A stretch of DNA of 64,000 nt, taken from contig CAVYPR010000001.1 in assembly GCA_963770505.1 (NCBI GenBank), positions 868,001 through 932,000 of the forward strand, written 5' to 3'. The notes beneath the pieces were generated by a model. That model saw nothing but the letters and a program-made list of their open reading frames with translations. It ran no database searches and was not told the origin of the DNA. A program made the position numbers and the translations under genes. Every line of letters begins with the position of its first letter. Positions within the stretch are counted from its first letter, which is position 1. Of the stretch, positions 41,933 to 51,020 are shown one piece after another. The stretch comes from CAVYPR01 sp963770505 (GTDB lineage Bacteria; Actinomycetota; Acidimicrobiia; Acidimicrobiales; RAAP-2).

Positions 41933-42616
41933 CTAGACGATCGAGAGCAGCATGTAGACCATGACCACCCCCATCGCCACCTCGCAGGCCGAGGCCAGGC
42001 GGGGGGCGAGGAAGGGCACCGACAGCGCGCCGATCCGAGTGCGGGTGGTCGTGGTGGCGGTGGCCAACGTGCCGCTGACCGCCGCCGCGCCCACGTTGTC
42101 CCCTCCGTCGACGACGGCGGGGTCGAGGGCTCCGACGACCGGCCGTGGCCGACCGGCGTGGACGACCCCCGCCAGCAGGGCCACGGCCAGCAGGACGCTG
42201 AGCACGGGAAGGCGGTGGCCGCCGGACGACATGGCGCCCATGGCGCCGTCAGCCCGAGCGGTGCCCGTGCCCACGGCCAGCAGCATGTAGACCATGGCCA
42301 GGCTGGAGCCCACGTGGGTGAGCCGGTGGCCGACGGAGGCCGGTGCGTTCGTCGTGGCCGCCACGGCCCACGGCACCCGGCAGGCGAACCACACCGCCGA
42401 GCCCCCGAAGACCACGGCCCAGGCCTGCGCGGCGAAGGGGCTCAGGTGGCCCGTGAGCATGCCGGCCATGGAGACCCCCATGGCCAGGTGGAAGGCGTCG
42501 ACGTCACGCTCGCTCGGTCGGCCGGTGGCCGAGGCCACCGAGAGCCGCCCCACCTCGACGGCGGCGACGGCCACCATGACCACGGCCAGCAGGTCGTCGA
42601 GCCAGGCCGGTCCCAT
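41933..42616 (-). CDS. DUF5134-type integral membrane protein
   Basis: The 227-residue protein is mostly hydrophobic with about six helices (DDLLAVVMVAVAAVEVGRL, FHLAMGVSMAGMLTGHLSPF, LAMVYMLLAVGTG, VAMGVVMVYMLLSIV). Conserved His and Met in HLAMGVSMAGM resemble the DUF5134 family, which is often found near copper genes. Its ATG overlaps the stop of copA (ATGA), so it is translated with the copper pump. A role in copper handling is inferred. Confidence 0.65.
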   Translation of the reverse strand: MGPAWLDDLLAVVMVAVAAVEVGRLSVASATGRPSERDVDAFHLAMGVSMAGMLTGHLSPFAAQAWAVVFGGSAVWFACRVPWAVAATTNAPASVGHRLTHVGSSLAMVYMLLAVGTGTARADGAMGAMSSGGHRLPVLSVLLAVALLAGVVHAGRPRPVVGALDPAVVDGGDNVGAAAVSGTLATATTTTRTRIGALSVPFLAPRLASACEVAMGVVMVYMLLSIV

Positions 42617-44874
42617 CAGCGGGCCGGCCGCCCGAGCCGTGAGCTGTTCCAGACCACGAACCCCGAGGAAATGGCCATGGCCGCCGCGGCGATCAGCGGG
42701 TTCAACAGGCCCAGGGCGGCCAGGGGGATGGCCGCCACGTTGTAGGCGAACGCCCACACCAGGTTGGCCCGGATAGTGGCCAGGGTCCGCCGGGCGAGCA
42801 CGATGGCGGCGGGGACGATCCGCAGGTCGTCACGGACGATGATGAGGTCGGCGGCGTTGATGGCCACGTCGGTCCCCGACCCCACGGCCAGTCCGAGGTC
42901 GGCGGAGGCCAGCGCCGGGCCGTCGTTCACGCCGTCGCCCACCACCGCCACCGAACGGCCCTCGTCCCGCAGGCGCTGGACCAGCGCCACCTTCTCGGCC
43001 GGCAGGGCCCCGGCCACCACCTCGTCGATCCCCACGGCGTCGGCCACCGCCCGGGCGGTGGCCCCGTTGTCGCCGGTGAGCAGCAGGCAGTGCAGTCCCA
43101 GGCCCTGCAGCCGTCGGACCGCCTCGGGAGCCGACGGCCGCACCTCGTCGGAGAGGGCGACCGCCCCAACCACCGCGCCGTCCACCCCGACCAGCACCAC
43201 CGTGCGGCCCGACTCCTCCCACCGGGTGCACGCCGCGGCCAGCTCGGCCGACGGCGGAGCCCACCCCCCGAGCAGCTCGGGCCGGCCCACCGCCAGCCGG
43301 TGACCCTCCACCGTCCCGGCGGCGCCCAGGCCGGGCCGGGCCTCGAACCCCTCCACCGGGGGCAGGGGTCCGGCCTCCCGGCGGGCGGCCTCGGCCACGG
43401 CACGGGCGATGGGGTGCTCGGAGGCCTGCTCGAGCGCCCCGGCCCAACGCAGCACCTGGTCCCGCCCGACCCCGGCGCCGGCCGCCACCTCGGCCACGCC
43501 CATCCGCCCGGCGGTGAGCGTCCCGGTCTTGTCCAGGACCACCGTGTCGACCTGGCGCGACCGCTCGAGGGCCGGGTAGCCCTTGAAGAAGATGCCCTGG
43601 CGCGCCCCCTGGCCCGAGGCGACCATGAGGGCGGTCGGGGTGGCCAGTCCCAGCGCGCACGGGCAGGCGATGATGAGGACCGCCAGCGCGGCGCTGAAGG
43701 CCTGCTCGGCCCCCGCCCCCGACGCCAGCCACCCGACCAGGGTGCAGGCCGACATGGCCAGCACGGCGGGCACGAAGACCGAGGAGATCCGGTCGGCCAG
43801 CCGCTGGACCGAGGCCTTGTCGTTCTGGGCGTCCTCGACCAGGCGCGCCATCTGGGCCAGCTGGGTGTCGGCCCCCACCCGGGTGGCCCGCACCACCAGG
43901 CGGCCGTCCACCGACACCGTGCCACCCGAGACGGCGTCGCCGGGGACCACCTCCACCGGGACCGACTCGCCGGTCATGGCGCTGCGGTCGAGGGCGGCCT
44001 GGCCGAAGACCACCTCGCCGTCGGTGGCCACCGTCTCCCCGGGGCGAACCACAAACCGCTGCCCCACCTCGAGCCGGTCCGCCGGCCGGCGGCGCTCGAA
44101 GCCGTCGGCGTCGAGGACCGACACCTCCTTGGCCCCCACCGCGGCCAGCGAGCGCAGCGCGTTGCCCGTCCGCCGTCTCGACCAGGCCTCGAAGAACCGG
44201 CCGGCCAGGAGGAAGGTGGTGACCCCGGCGGCCACGTCGAGGTAGATGGCGCCCCCCGAGGAGTGGGCGAGCTCGAACCCCACGGACTCCGCGCGGTGGC
44301 CGGCGTCGAGGGCGAAGATCGCATAGAGCGACCAGGCGGTGGCCGCCACCACCCCCATCGACACCAGGGTGTCCATGGTGAGGGTGCCGTGACGGGCGTT
44401 GCGCAGGGCCGCCTGGTGGAAGGGCCAGGCGCACCAGGTCACCACCGGCGCGGCCAGGACCACCAGCAGCCACTGCCAGCCGTCGAAGCGCACCGCAGGG
44501 TCCACGGAGAAGACGACGGAGAGGTCGCACAGGGGCATGAACAGGATCCCGGCCACGGCCAGGCGCTTGCCCAGGTAGCGGACCCGGCGGTCGGCCTCGG
44601 CCCGCTCCTCCTCTGCCCCGGCGAGGGCGGGGGCCAGGTGGGCGCCGTAGCCGGCGGCCTCCACCTCGGCCAGGACCAGGTCGACCGAGACGGCCCCCGA
44701 CAGCTGCACCCGAGCCCGCTCGGTGGCGTAGTTCACCCGGGCGTCGACACCGTCCAGGGCGTTCAGCCGTTGCTCGATCCGGGCCGCGCACGACCCGCAG
44801 GTCATCCCCTCGATGGCCAGCGAGACCTCGGTCCCTCGGGCCTGCGGGGGGTCGGCGAGCTGGACTGCGGTCAC
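42616..44874 (-). CDS. copA: Copper-translocating P1B-type ATPase
   Basis: The 752-residue pump exports Cu+. It has one N-terminal heavy-metal domain with EGMTCGSCAARIEQRL, eight membrane helices, the membrane CPC motif (IIACPCALGLATPTA), the phosphorylation site DKTGTLTAGR, the SEHPIA motif, and MTGES in the actuator. The hinge GDGVNDGPAL is intact. GTG start. An inverted repeat and TAGTAT lie about 80-95 bases upstream. Cytoplasmic membrane. Confidence 0.95.
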   Translation of the reverse strand: MTAVQLADPPQARGTEVSLAIEGMTCGSCAARIEQRLNALDGVDARVNYATERARVQLSGAVSVDLVLAEVEAAGYGAHLAPALAGAEEERAEADRRVRYLGKRLAVAGILFMPLCDLSVVFSVDPAVRFDGWQWLLVVLAAPVVTWCAWPFHQAALRNARHGTLTMDTLVSMGVVAATAWSLYAIFALDAGHRAESVGFELAHSSGGAIYLDVAAGVTTFLLAGRFFEAWSRRRTGNALRSLAAVGAKEVSVLDADGFERRRPADRLEVGQRFVVRPGETVATDGEVVFGQAALDRSAMTGESVPVEVVPGDAVSGGTVSVDGRLVVRATRVGADTQLAQMARLVEDAQNDKASVQRLADRISSVFVPAVLAMSACTLVGWLASGAGAEQAFSAALAVLIIACPCALGLATPTALMVASGQGARQGIFFKGYPALERSRQVDTVVLDKTGTLTAGRMGVAEVAAGAGVGRDQVLRWAGALEQASEHPIARAVAEAARREAGPLPPVEGFEARPGLGAAGTVEGHRLAVGRPELLGGWAPPSAELAAACTRWEESGRTVVLVGVDGAVVGAVALSDEVRPSAPEAVRRLQGLGLHCLLLTGDNGATARAVADAVGIDEVVAGALPAEKVALVQRLRDEGRSVAVVGDGVNDGPALASADLGLAVGSGTDVAINAADLIIVRDDLRIVPAAIVLARRTLATIRANLVWAFAYNVAAIPLAALGLLNPLIAAAAMAISSGFVVWNSSRLGRPAR

Positions 44875-44952
44875 GTTCGAGACTGGGCCGTTCGGTCGTG
44901 GGGGCCGGAGCCCACCGGGGTCACCTGGCTGGGGCGGATCACCGCCGGGCCC

Positions 44953-44969
44953 ATACTACGAGCGGTAGT
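44953..44969 (-). promoter_or_regulatory. Candidate copper-responsive promoter/operator of copA
   Basis: ACTAC (44955-44959) and GTAGT (44965-44969) form a perfect inverted repeat with a 5-base spacer, overlapping TAGTAT (44958-44953 on the minus strand), a possible -10. Overlap of a palindrome with the -10 fits a CsoR- or ArsR-like repressor site. No regulator gene is adjacent. Confidence 0.45.
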
Positions 44970-45027
44970 CGGACCCCACCATCTCCCCTGGTGCGGGCCG
45001 CCCCCCTCCCCGGCCCGCCGGCGCTTC

Positions 45028-45792
45028 TCAGGTGAGCCGGGAGAGGGCCAGCGCCGTGGCTCCCAGCACCACCGCCCAAGCCGTCATCTTGAGGGCCCGC
45101 TCCAAGGGGACCAGCAGGGCGCGGTGGTCGAGCGGGAGCCGGCTCCCGTCGGCCAGGGTCACCGACCCCTCGACCACCTGGGCGCGCCGGCGCAGCATCC
45201 GGGCCGGCGTGCTGAGGGCCCGCTGGGCCACCGACAGGCAGAAGGCGGCCAGGGCGGCGAAGACCGCGTCCCACGAGAGCCGGCCGGTCTGGGCGACGTA
45301 GGCCGTGAGCACCGGGAAGGCGCCCCAGCTGGCGGCGAAGCCGACGTCGTTGTGCACGATCCCGCCGGCCAGCTCGAAGTTGTAGGCGACCACCAGCAGT
45401 GGTCCGACCACCACGAAGGGCACGAGCGGCCACCCCACCTCGACCACTCCGGCGATGCCCAGGGCGAGGGCCCCGCCGATCCCGACCACGGCCACGGCCA
45501 CGAGGGCCCCCGAGGGGATGGCCGTGCGCAGGGGTCGGTCGTGGAGCTCGTCGAGGGCGTGCGCCCCGAGCCCCACCGCCCCGAAGAAGGCCAGCAGGGT
45601 GGCCACCAGGTAGGTGACGTCGACGGTCGGGGCCAGACAGGCGCCGAAGACGACGTAGGCCAGGAGCCACGCCGTGTACGGCGGGTGCAGCAGCGTCCAC
45701 CAGTCGCCGATCCCCCCCGACCCCGCGGCGTAGAAGGCGGGCTTCGGCGCGTGCGCCGGGCCCCCGGGCACCGGCGGCGCACCTTCACCCAC
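45028..45792 (-). CDS. UbiA-like polytopic membrane protein
   Basis: A 254-residue protein with eight or so hydrophobic segments. LLAFFGAVGLGAHALDELHD resembles, loosely, the first Asp-rich motif of UbiA prenyltransferases, but the canonical NDxxDxxxD and second Asp motif are not clear. It starts at GTG and overlaps by 8 bases the upstream UbiE-like methyltransferase, a pairing common in quinone biosynthesis. It could be a prenyltransferase variant or an unrelated membrane protein. Confidence 0.55.
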   Translation of the reverse strand: MGEGAPPVPGGPAHAPKPAFYAAGSGGIGDWWTLLHPPYTAWLLAYVVFGACLAPTVDVTYLVATLLAFFGAVGLGAHALDELHDRPLRTAIPSGALVAVAVVGIGGALALGIAGVVEVGWPLVPFVVVGPLLVVAYNFELAGGIVHNDVGFAASWGAFPVLTAYVAQTGRLSWDAVFAALAAFCLSVAQRALSTPARMLRRRAQVVEGSVTLADGSRLPLDHRALLVPLERALKMTAWAVVLGATALALSRLT

Positions 45793-46519
45793 CGGCCCGC
45801 CGTCCCCACATGACCAGGCCGCCCCCCAGGCTCATCCGCCGGTAGGAGACGTCGCAGAACCCCGCCGCCCGCCACAGCTCCACCGTGGCGGGAACCGGCA
45901 ACCGGTGGTAGAGGTCGTGGATGCTGGGGCCGAGGAACCGCCCGACCTCGTACCACTCCCGGCCCCCGGTCACGAGCCCCGCCACCGGCAGCACCGCCCG
46001 GGTGTAGAGCCACCAGGCGCTCCACCAGAACGGGTTGTCGGGCTCTCCGAACTCGAGGCTGGCCACCGGTGCGCCCGGACGCACCACCCGGGCCAGCTCG
46101 GACAGGGTGGCCAGGGGGTCGGCCACGTAGCGCAGGAGGTAGGTGAAGGTGAGGCCGTCGAAGGCGGCGTCGCCGAAGGGCAGCTGCTCGGCCCGTCCGG
46201 CCGTCAGCTGGATCCGCCCGGCCATCGACCGCCGGGCCACGTTCTGTCTCCCGACCCCGAGCATGGCCGGGGTGAGGTCGACACCGACGATCCGCGCCGC
46301 CGAACGGTCGGCCAGCTGCAGGGCGACCCCGGCCGTGCCCGAGGCCACGTCGAGCACCAGGGAGGGCCGGCCGTCGACGACGTGGCCGACCATCTCGGTG
46401 CGCCAGCGGCCGTTCTGACCGAACGAGAGCAGCTCGGCCAGGCGGTCGTAGCGGGTGGGGAGTGTGGAGAAGAGCTGCTGGGCGAACCGGTTGGGATCCT
46501 GGTCCTGCGACGTCTTCAT
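45785..46519 (-). CDS. UbiE/MenG-like SAM methyltransferase
   Basis: The 244-residue protein has FSTLPTRYDRLAELLSFGQN, motif I VLDVASGTAGVALQLAD and GVDLTPAMLGVG, then FDGLTFTYLLRYVADPLAT, the pattern of UbiE/MenG demethylquinone methyltransferases. SD GGAGG lies before the ATG at 46519. Adjacent to a UbiA-like gene, it may methylate a quinone or similar ring. A general role is likely but the substrate is not proven. Confidence 0.75.
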   Translation of the reverse strand: MKTSQDQDPNRFAQQLFSTLPTRYDRLAELLSFGQNGRWRTEMVGHVVDGRPSLVLDVASGTAGVALQLADRSAARIVGVDLTPAMLGVGRQNVARRSMAGRIQLTAGRAEQLPFGDAAFDGLTFTYLLRYVADPLATLSELARVVRPGAPVASLEFGEPDNPFWWSAWWLYTRAVLPVAGLVTGGREWYEVGRFLGPSIHDLYHRLPVPATVELWRAAGFCDVSYRRMSLGGGLVMWGRRAGG

Positions 46520-46738
46520 GGCGCCTCCCGCCGGCAAGCTATCACCCGTCGGCGGGACCTCCGCGGTGGAGAACCCAGCCCGCTAGCGTGGCCGGGGCGT
46601 CGCGGCACCGTCGAGGCGAGCCGACCGGCGAACCGCACACGCACCGTCGTACGGCCTACGACCCACGCCGCGGTGTTTCAGAGCGGGCCCGGCGCGCCGA
46701 GGGCGGGCCCGGCGCACACGAGGACAGAGAGGGACGCG

Positions 46739-47365
46739 GTGAAGGCCAAGGAGACCTGGACGTACATCCACGCCGAACGGGCCGCCATGGCCGACACGTG
46801 GGCCGGCCTGTCCGCCGAGCAGTGGGGCGCCCCGTCGTGGTGTGAGGGATGGACGGTGCAGAGGACGGCCGGGCACGTGCTGGCGGCGGCCGAGCAGACC
46901 CCGCTCAACTTCTACAAGGAGCTGCTTGCCGCCGGCTTCAAGTTCGACGTCTTCACGGCGCGGGGGTCCGAACGCCTGGCCGCCGTCGGCCCCGAAGAGC
47001 TGGTGCGCCGGCTGCGGGCCCGCACCTCGACCACCAACCACCCGCCGGCGCCGGTGGTGGCCATGCTCGGGGAGATCGTCGTCCACGGCGAGGACATCCG
47101 GCGCCCCCTCGGCCTCCACCACGAGGTCCCCGAGGAGGCCCTGGTGGCCGTGGCCGACAGCTGGAAGAGGTCCAACCTGCTCATCGGGGCGAAGCGGCGG
47201 ATCGCCGGGTTGTCGCTGCGCGCCACCGACACCGCCTGGTCCGTCGGCGACGGCCCCACGGTGACCGGCCCGATGGTCTCGCTGCTCCTGGCCATGGGGG
47301 GGCGCAAAGGCGCCCACGCCGACCTCTCCGGCGACGGCCTGGCCGTCCTCGCCGCCCGGGCCTGA
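46739..47365 (+). CDS. Maleylpyruvate isomerase family protein (DinB fold), second copy
   Basis: The 208-residue protein starts at GTG 46739 and has SAEQWGAPSWCEGWTVQRTA, GHVLAAAEQTP with metal-binding His, and VVHGEDIRRPLGLHHEVP with a further His. It belongs to the mycothiol-dependent TIGR03083-like family but is shorter than the copy at 32762. The C-terminal part (GPMVSLLLAMGGRKG) resembles a typical family ending. No partner gene. Confidence 0.82.
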   Translation: MKAKETWTYIHAERAAMADTWAGLSAEQWGAPSWCEGWTVQRTAGHVLAAAEQTPLNFYKELLAAGFKFDVFTARGSERLAAVGPEELVRRLRARTSTTNHPPAPVVAMLGEIVVHGEDIRRPLGLHHEVPEEALVAVADSWKRSNLLIGAKRRIAGLSLRATDTAWSVGDGPTVTGPMVSLLLAMGGRKGAHADLSGDGLAVLAARA

Positions 47366-47380
47366 GGCCCCGCCGACTGC

Positions 47381-49693
47381 TCACCCGAAGGCCGGCTCCT
47401 CGCCGATGACCCCGAGGGCCCGCAGCTCGTCCCGGCGCGCCTCATCGATCCCCAGCTCGCCCAGGACCTCGTCGTTGTGCTGGCCCAGCAGCGGGGCCGG
47501 GGTCCGCACCCAGCGCGTCGCCGCCTCCATGCGGAAAGGCAGCCCCGGGACGCGGTGGCGCCCGGTGACCGGGTGGTCCTCGGTCTCGAAGAGGCCGCGG
47601 TGGACGACTTGGGGGTTGCGGGCGCCCTCGGTCGGAGCCACCACCACCGCGGCGGGGACGCCGGCCGCCGCCAGCCGTTCGGCCAACTCGGCTGCATCGA
47701 CCCGCGCACAGCGCGCCGCCAGCCAGGTCTCGAGGTCCTCGCCGCCCCCGGGTGGTGCCGGCGGCGACTCGCCGTCGGTGGCGGTGGGAAGGGCACCGCC
47801 GAACACCGCCTCGAGGCGACGGCGCTCGCCGTCGTCTCGCACGGTGACGGCGAGCCAGCTGTCGTCGGCGGCACCGCGGTAGACGCCCTGGGCGACGGCG
47901 CCGTCCTGGCTCCTGTTCCCGCGCCGGTCGCCGGGGACCCCGGTCAGCTGCCGGGCGATCGGTGCGGCGGCGGCCACATTGAGCACCGCCTCGATCATCG
48001 TCGCCTCGACCAGATGGCCCCGCCCCGAGCGGTCCCGTTCGGCCAGGGCCACCAGGCCGGCGAAGGCGGCGTGGAGGGCGGCGACGGGGTCGCCGGTCCC
48101 GCCCACCAGCACCGGTGGGCCGTCGGCCCAGCCGGTCGCCGCGGCCAGCCCGCTCACCGCCTCCATGGTCTGGGCGAACCCGGGGCGGTCCCGCCAGGGG
48201 CCGTCCAGGCCGAAGGCCGGCATGCGCACCAGGCTGAGGCGGGGGTTGAGGGCCTCGAGGCGCGCCCAGTCCAGGCCGAACTGGCCCATCACCCGCGGGG
48301 TGAAGTTCTCGAAGGCCAGGTCGGCCCGGCCGAGCAGGGCCAGCACCACCTCGATCCCCTCGGGCCGGCTGAGGTCGACCGTGATGCCGCGCTTGTTGGT
48401 GTTCACGGCGTGGGCCAGGGGGCCCCACTCCCACCACTGGGGGTCGCCGGGGACCTTGGGGCCGGCGAAGCGGATCTGGTCGGGCCGCACCGTCGACTCC
48501 ACCTTGACCACGTCGGCCCCCAAACACGCCAGCAACTGGGTGGCGCCGGGGCCGGCCCACCAGGCGGTGAAGTCGACCACCCGGACCCCCTCGAGGGGCA
48601 GCCGGCCCGGCGGCCCGGCAGGACGCGCCGGACGTTGCGGCCACTCGACCTCCTCGTCGTGCTGGCCGGGCCGGGGCACCGGCCCGAACGGGCGGGGGTC
48701 GAGGCCGTGCAGGCGGTAGGGGATGCGGGGCTGGCGGAAGGCACCCGACGGGTTGTCGACGAAGACGCCGCGCTCGGCGAAGTGGCCGAAGGTGAGGACC
48801 GTCCCGTCGTCGAGGACCGGGGCCACCGGGATCCGCAGGAGCGCCGCCTCCTCGACCACCTGCTCGGTGGTGCGCGTGCGGGTGTAGCCCTCGGTCACCT
48901 CGGCGAACTCACGTCGGTTCTTGAAGCGGGCGAGGTGGCGGGCGAACCGCCGGTCCGCCGCCAGCTCGGGCCGGCCCAGCAGGGTGCACAGGTCGGCGAA
49001 CTGCTGGGGGGTGTTGGTGGTGAAGTTGACCCAGCCGTCGGCCGTCGGCTCGACCGAGGGGACCTCCAGGCGGCGCTCGGCGGCCGCCGCGGCCGGTCTC
49101 CCACAGGCCGCGGCGAACTCGGCGAAGACGGACGGGAACGTCACCATGCCGATGGCCATGCAGTCGAGCACCGAGACGTCGACGTGGTCGCCCCGCCCGG
49201 TGCGCGCCGCCCCCAGCCAGGCCGCCGCCGCGCCGGCGGCGGCGTAGGAGCCGGCCAGCCACTCCCCCAACCTCCCCCCGGCCGAGAGGGGCTCCTCACC
49301 GGGGATCCCGCGGCTGCCCGTCGACCCACAGGCGGCCTGGAGGACGAACTCGGTGCACGGCCGTCCGGCCCACGGTCCGTCGAGGCCCACGTCGGTGACG
49401 GTGACCACCACCTGGCCCGGCCGCCGGCGGCGGGCCCCGGCGACGTCGAACCCCGCGCCGGCCACGACGATGTCGGCCGCCTCGGCCAGCGGACCCTCCC
49501 GCGCGACGGTGACCGACCGCTTGGAGGTGTGCAGGAACTCGAAGAGCCCCGGCGACCCGTGGCGCCGCTCGGGCCGCCCCCCGTGGGGCTCGACCACCAC
49601 CACGTCGGCGCCGGCGTCGGCCAGCAGCTTGGTGGCGTAGCCGCCGGCGATGCCACCGGCGAGGTCCAGCACCCGGACGCCCTCGAGCATCAC
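47381..49693 (-). CDS. Double-module family III CoA transferase (CaiB/BaiF)
   Basis: The 770-residue protein consists of two CaiB/BaiF modules. The first starts MLEGVRVLDLAGGIAGGYAT and has GDHVDVSVLDCMAIG, with the Asp at the usual catalytic position; the second (from about 365) starts PLEGVRVVDFTAWWAGPGAT and has GHLVEATMIEAVLN, with Glu there. Single-module enzymes are about 400 residues. They transfer CoA between acids. The upstream amidohydrolase gene is 35 bases away, suggesting a small catabolic operon. The acyl substrate is unknown. Confidence 0.9.
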   Translation of the reverse strand: MMLEGVRVLDLAGGIAGGYATKLLADAGADVVVVEPHGGRPERRHGSPGLFEFLHTSKRSVTVAREGPLAEAADIVVAGAGFDVAGARRRRPGQVVVTVTDVGLDGPWAGRPCTEFVLQAACGSTGSRGIPGEEPLSAGGRLGEWLAGSYAAAGAAAAWLGAARTGRGDHVDVSVLDCMAIGMVTFPSVFAEFAAACGRPAAAAAERRLEVPSVEPTADGWVNFTTNTPQQFADLCTLLGRPELAADRRFARHLARFKNRREFAEVTEGYTRTRTTEQVVEEAALLRIPVAPVLDDGTVLTFGHFAERGVFVDNPSGAFRQPRIPYRLHGLDPRPFGPVPRPGQHDEEVEWPQRPARPAGPPGRLPLEGVRVVDFTAWWAGPGATQLLACLGADVVKVESTVRPDQIRFAGPKVPGDPQWWEWGPLAHAVNTNKRGITVDLSRPEGIEVVLALLGRADLAFENFTPRVMGQFGLDWARLEALNPRLSLVRMPAFGLDGPWRDRPGFAQTMEAVSGLAAATGWADGPPVLVGGTGDPVAALHAAFAGLVALAERDRSGRGHLVEATMIEAVLNVAAAAPIARQLTGVPGDRRGNRSQDGAVAQGVYRGAADDSWLAVTVRDDGERRRLEAVFGGALPTATDGESPPAPPGGGEDLETWLAARCARVDAAELAERLAAAGVPAAVVVAPTEGARNPQVVHRGLFETEDHPVTGRHRVPGLPFRMEAATRWVRTPAPLLGQHNDEVLGELGIDEARRDELRALGVIGEEPAFG

Positions 49694-49727
49694 CGCTCCC
49701 CGGCGACGGCCCCGGCGGCCACCGGGC

Positions 49728-50915
49728 TCACCGCGAGGTCGCCGAGGGCGGGGTCACGCGGTAGAGGCGGGCGGCGTTCCCCCCCATCACCGCCCGTCGC
49801 TCCTCCTCCCCCACGTCGGCCAGGACGGCCGCCGCGTACCCGAGGGCATCGGGGTAGAGGCAGGTGGGATGGGGGTAGTCGGTCTCGAACATGAGCCGGT
49901 CCCAACCGAGCGCCCCGGCCGCCTGGGCCACGCCGGCGCGCTCGAACCAGAAGCAGGCGTGGAACTGCCGGCGGAAGTACTCCGACGGCGAGAGCTCCAG
50001 GTGCGCGGTGCCCGCCGGCCCGATCTCGGCCAGCTGGTAGTCGAGGGCGGCCAGCAGGAACGGGATCCAGCCCACCCCGCTCTCGACGGTCACCAGCTGC
50101 AGGTCGGGGTGGCGCTCGAGGACCCCCGCGTAGATGAGGTTGGCCACCACCCCGGCGTTGTTGAGGTAGAGCATGGCCGAGCCCAGGCCCAGTCGGCACT
50201 CCGGGGTGAGGGACGGCCAGGAGACCGACCCGAACCACTCCATGGCCGAGTCGCTGGCCCCGATGTGGAAGTTGACGGGCAGCCCGTGCCCCGCCGCCGC
50301 CTCCCACACGGGGTCCCAGTAGTCGGACCCCAGGTCGGGCAGACCGTGGTCCTGCGGCGAGGAGGTGGCGTTCAGGCCGTGCAGCCCCAGGCGGGCGATG
50401 CGCTCCACCTCGGCCCGGGCCACCTCGGCGTCCCAGGAGGGCACCACCCCCATCGGCAGCAACCGACCGCCGGACTCCTCTTGGATCCCGGCCATGGCGT
50501 CGTTGTAGATCTCGACGGCCAGCCGGCGGAGGTCGGCGTCGGCCACCGCGGCGAACCGCTGCCCGCCGAAGCCGACGGTGTTCGGGTAGACCACGTGGGC
50601 CCACACCCCCTGGTCGTCCATCATGGCCAGGCGGTCGGGGACCGAGTAGGCCCCCGGGTGGACGTCGTCGATGGTCCAGCGCATGAAGGCCGTGCCCGGC
50701 ACCTTGACGCCGGCGCGGTCGACCACCCCCGACGCCCCCGCCCGCTGCAGCACCACTCCGTCGCAGACCCAGGTGGGCCACCCACCCACCTCCACCACCT
50801 TGGGCAGCCGGTCGCGCCAGCGCGCCGGTGCCCGGGAGGACCACAGGTCGTGCGGCTCGGTCAGGTGGGTGTCTGCGTCGATGACGCACAGGCCGTCGAA
50901 GGCGGCGCTGCTCAT
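49728..50915 (-). CDS. Amidohydrolase family 2 (ACMSD-like) protein
   Basis: A 395-residue TIM-barrel enzyme beginning DADTHLTEPHDLWS, where His binds metal, with NFHIGASDSAMEWFG (His) and FETDYPHPTCLYPDA (Asp/His). This matches the ACMSD-like decarboxylase/hydrolase group common in actinobacterial catabolism. The ATG at 50915 is where homology starts; the frame is open further upstream. Precedes the CoA transferase. Confidence 0.88.
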   Translation of the reverse strand: MSSAAFDGLCVIDADTHLTEPHDLWSSRAPARWRDRLPKVVEVGGWPTWVCDGVVLQRAGASGVVDRAGVKVPGTAFMRWTIDDVHPGAYSVPDRLAMMDDQGVWAHVVYPNTVGFGGQRFAAVADADLRRLAVEIYNDAMAGIQEESGGRLLPMGVVPSWDAEVARAEVERIARLGLHGLNATSSPQDHGLPDLGSDYWDPVWEAAAGHGLPVNFHIGASDSAMEWFGSVSWPSLTPECRLGLGSAMLYLNNAGVVANLIYAGVLERHPDLQLVTVESGVGWIPFLLAALDYQLAEIGPAGTAHLELSPSEYFRRQFHACFWFERAGVAQAAGALGWDRLMFETDYPHPTCLYPDALGYAAAVLADVGEEERRAVMGGNAARLYRVTPPSATSR

Positions 50916-51008
50916 CGTCGCGCGATCGGTAGCGCCATGACCCGGATGGTAACTCCCCATGGACCTGAGGCCGCGGGCCGCGACGTGGCCCCAGGGACCC
51001 ACCGGGCC

Positions 51009-51014
51009 TACATT
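51009..51014 (+). promoter_or_regulatory. Possible leaderless -10 of the lipoprotein gene
   Basis: TACATT is exactly 6 bases before the ATG at 51021. -35 is not convincing. Confidence 0.4.
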
Positions 51015-51020
51015 TCGGCG

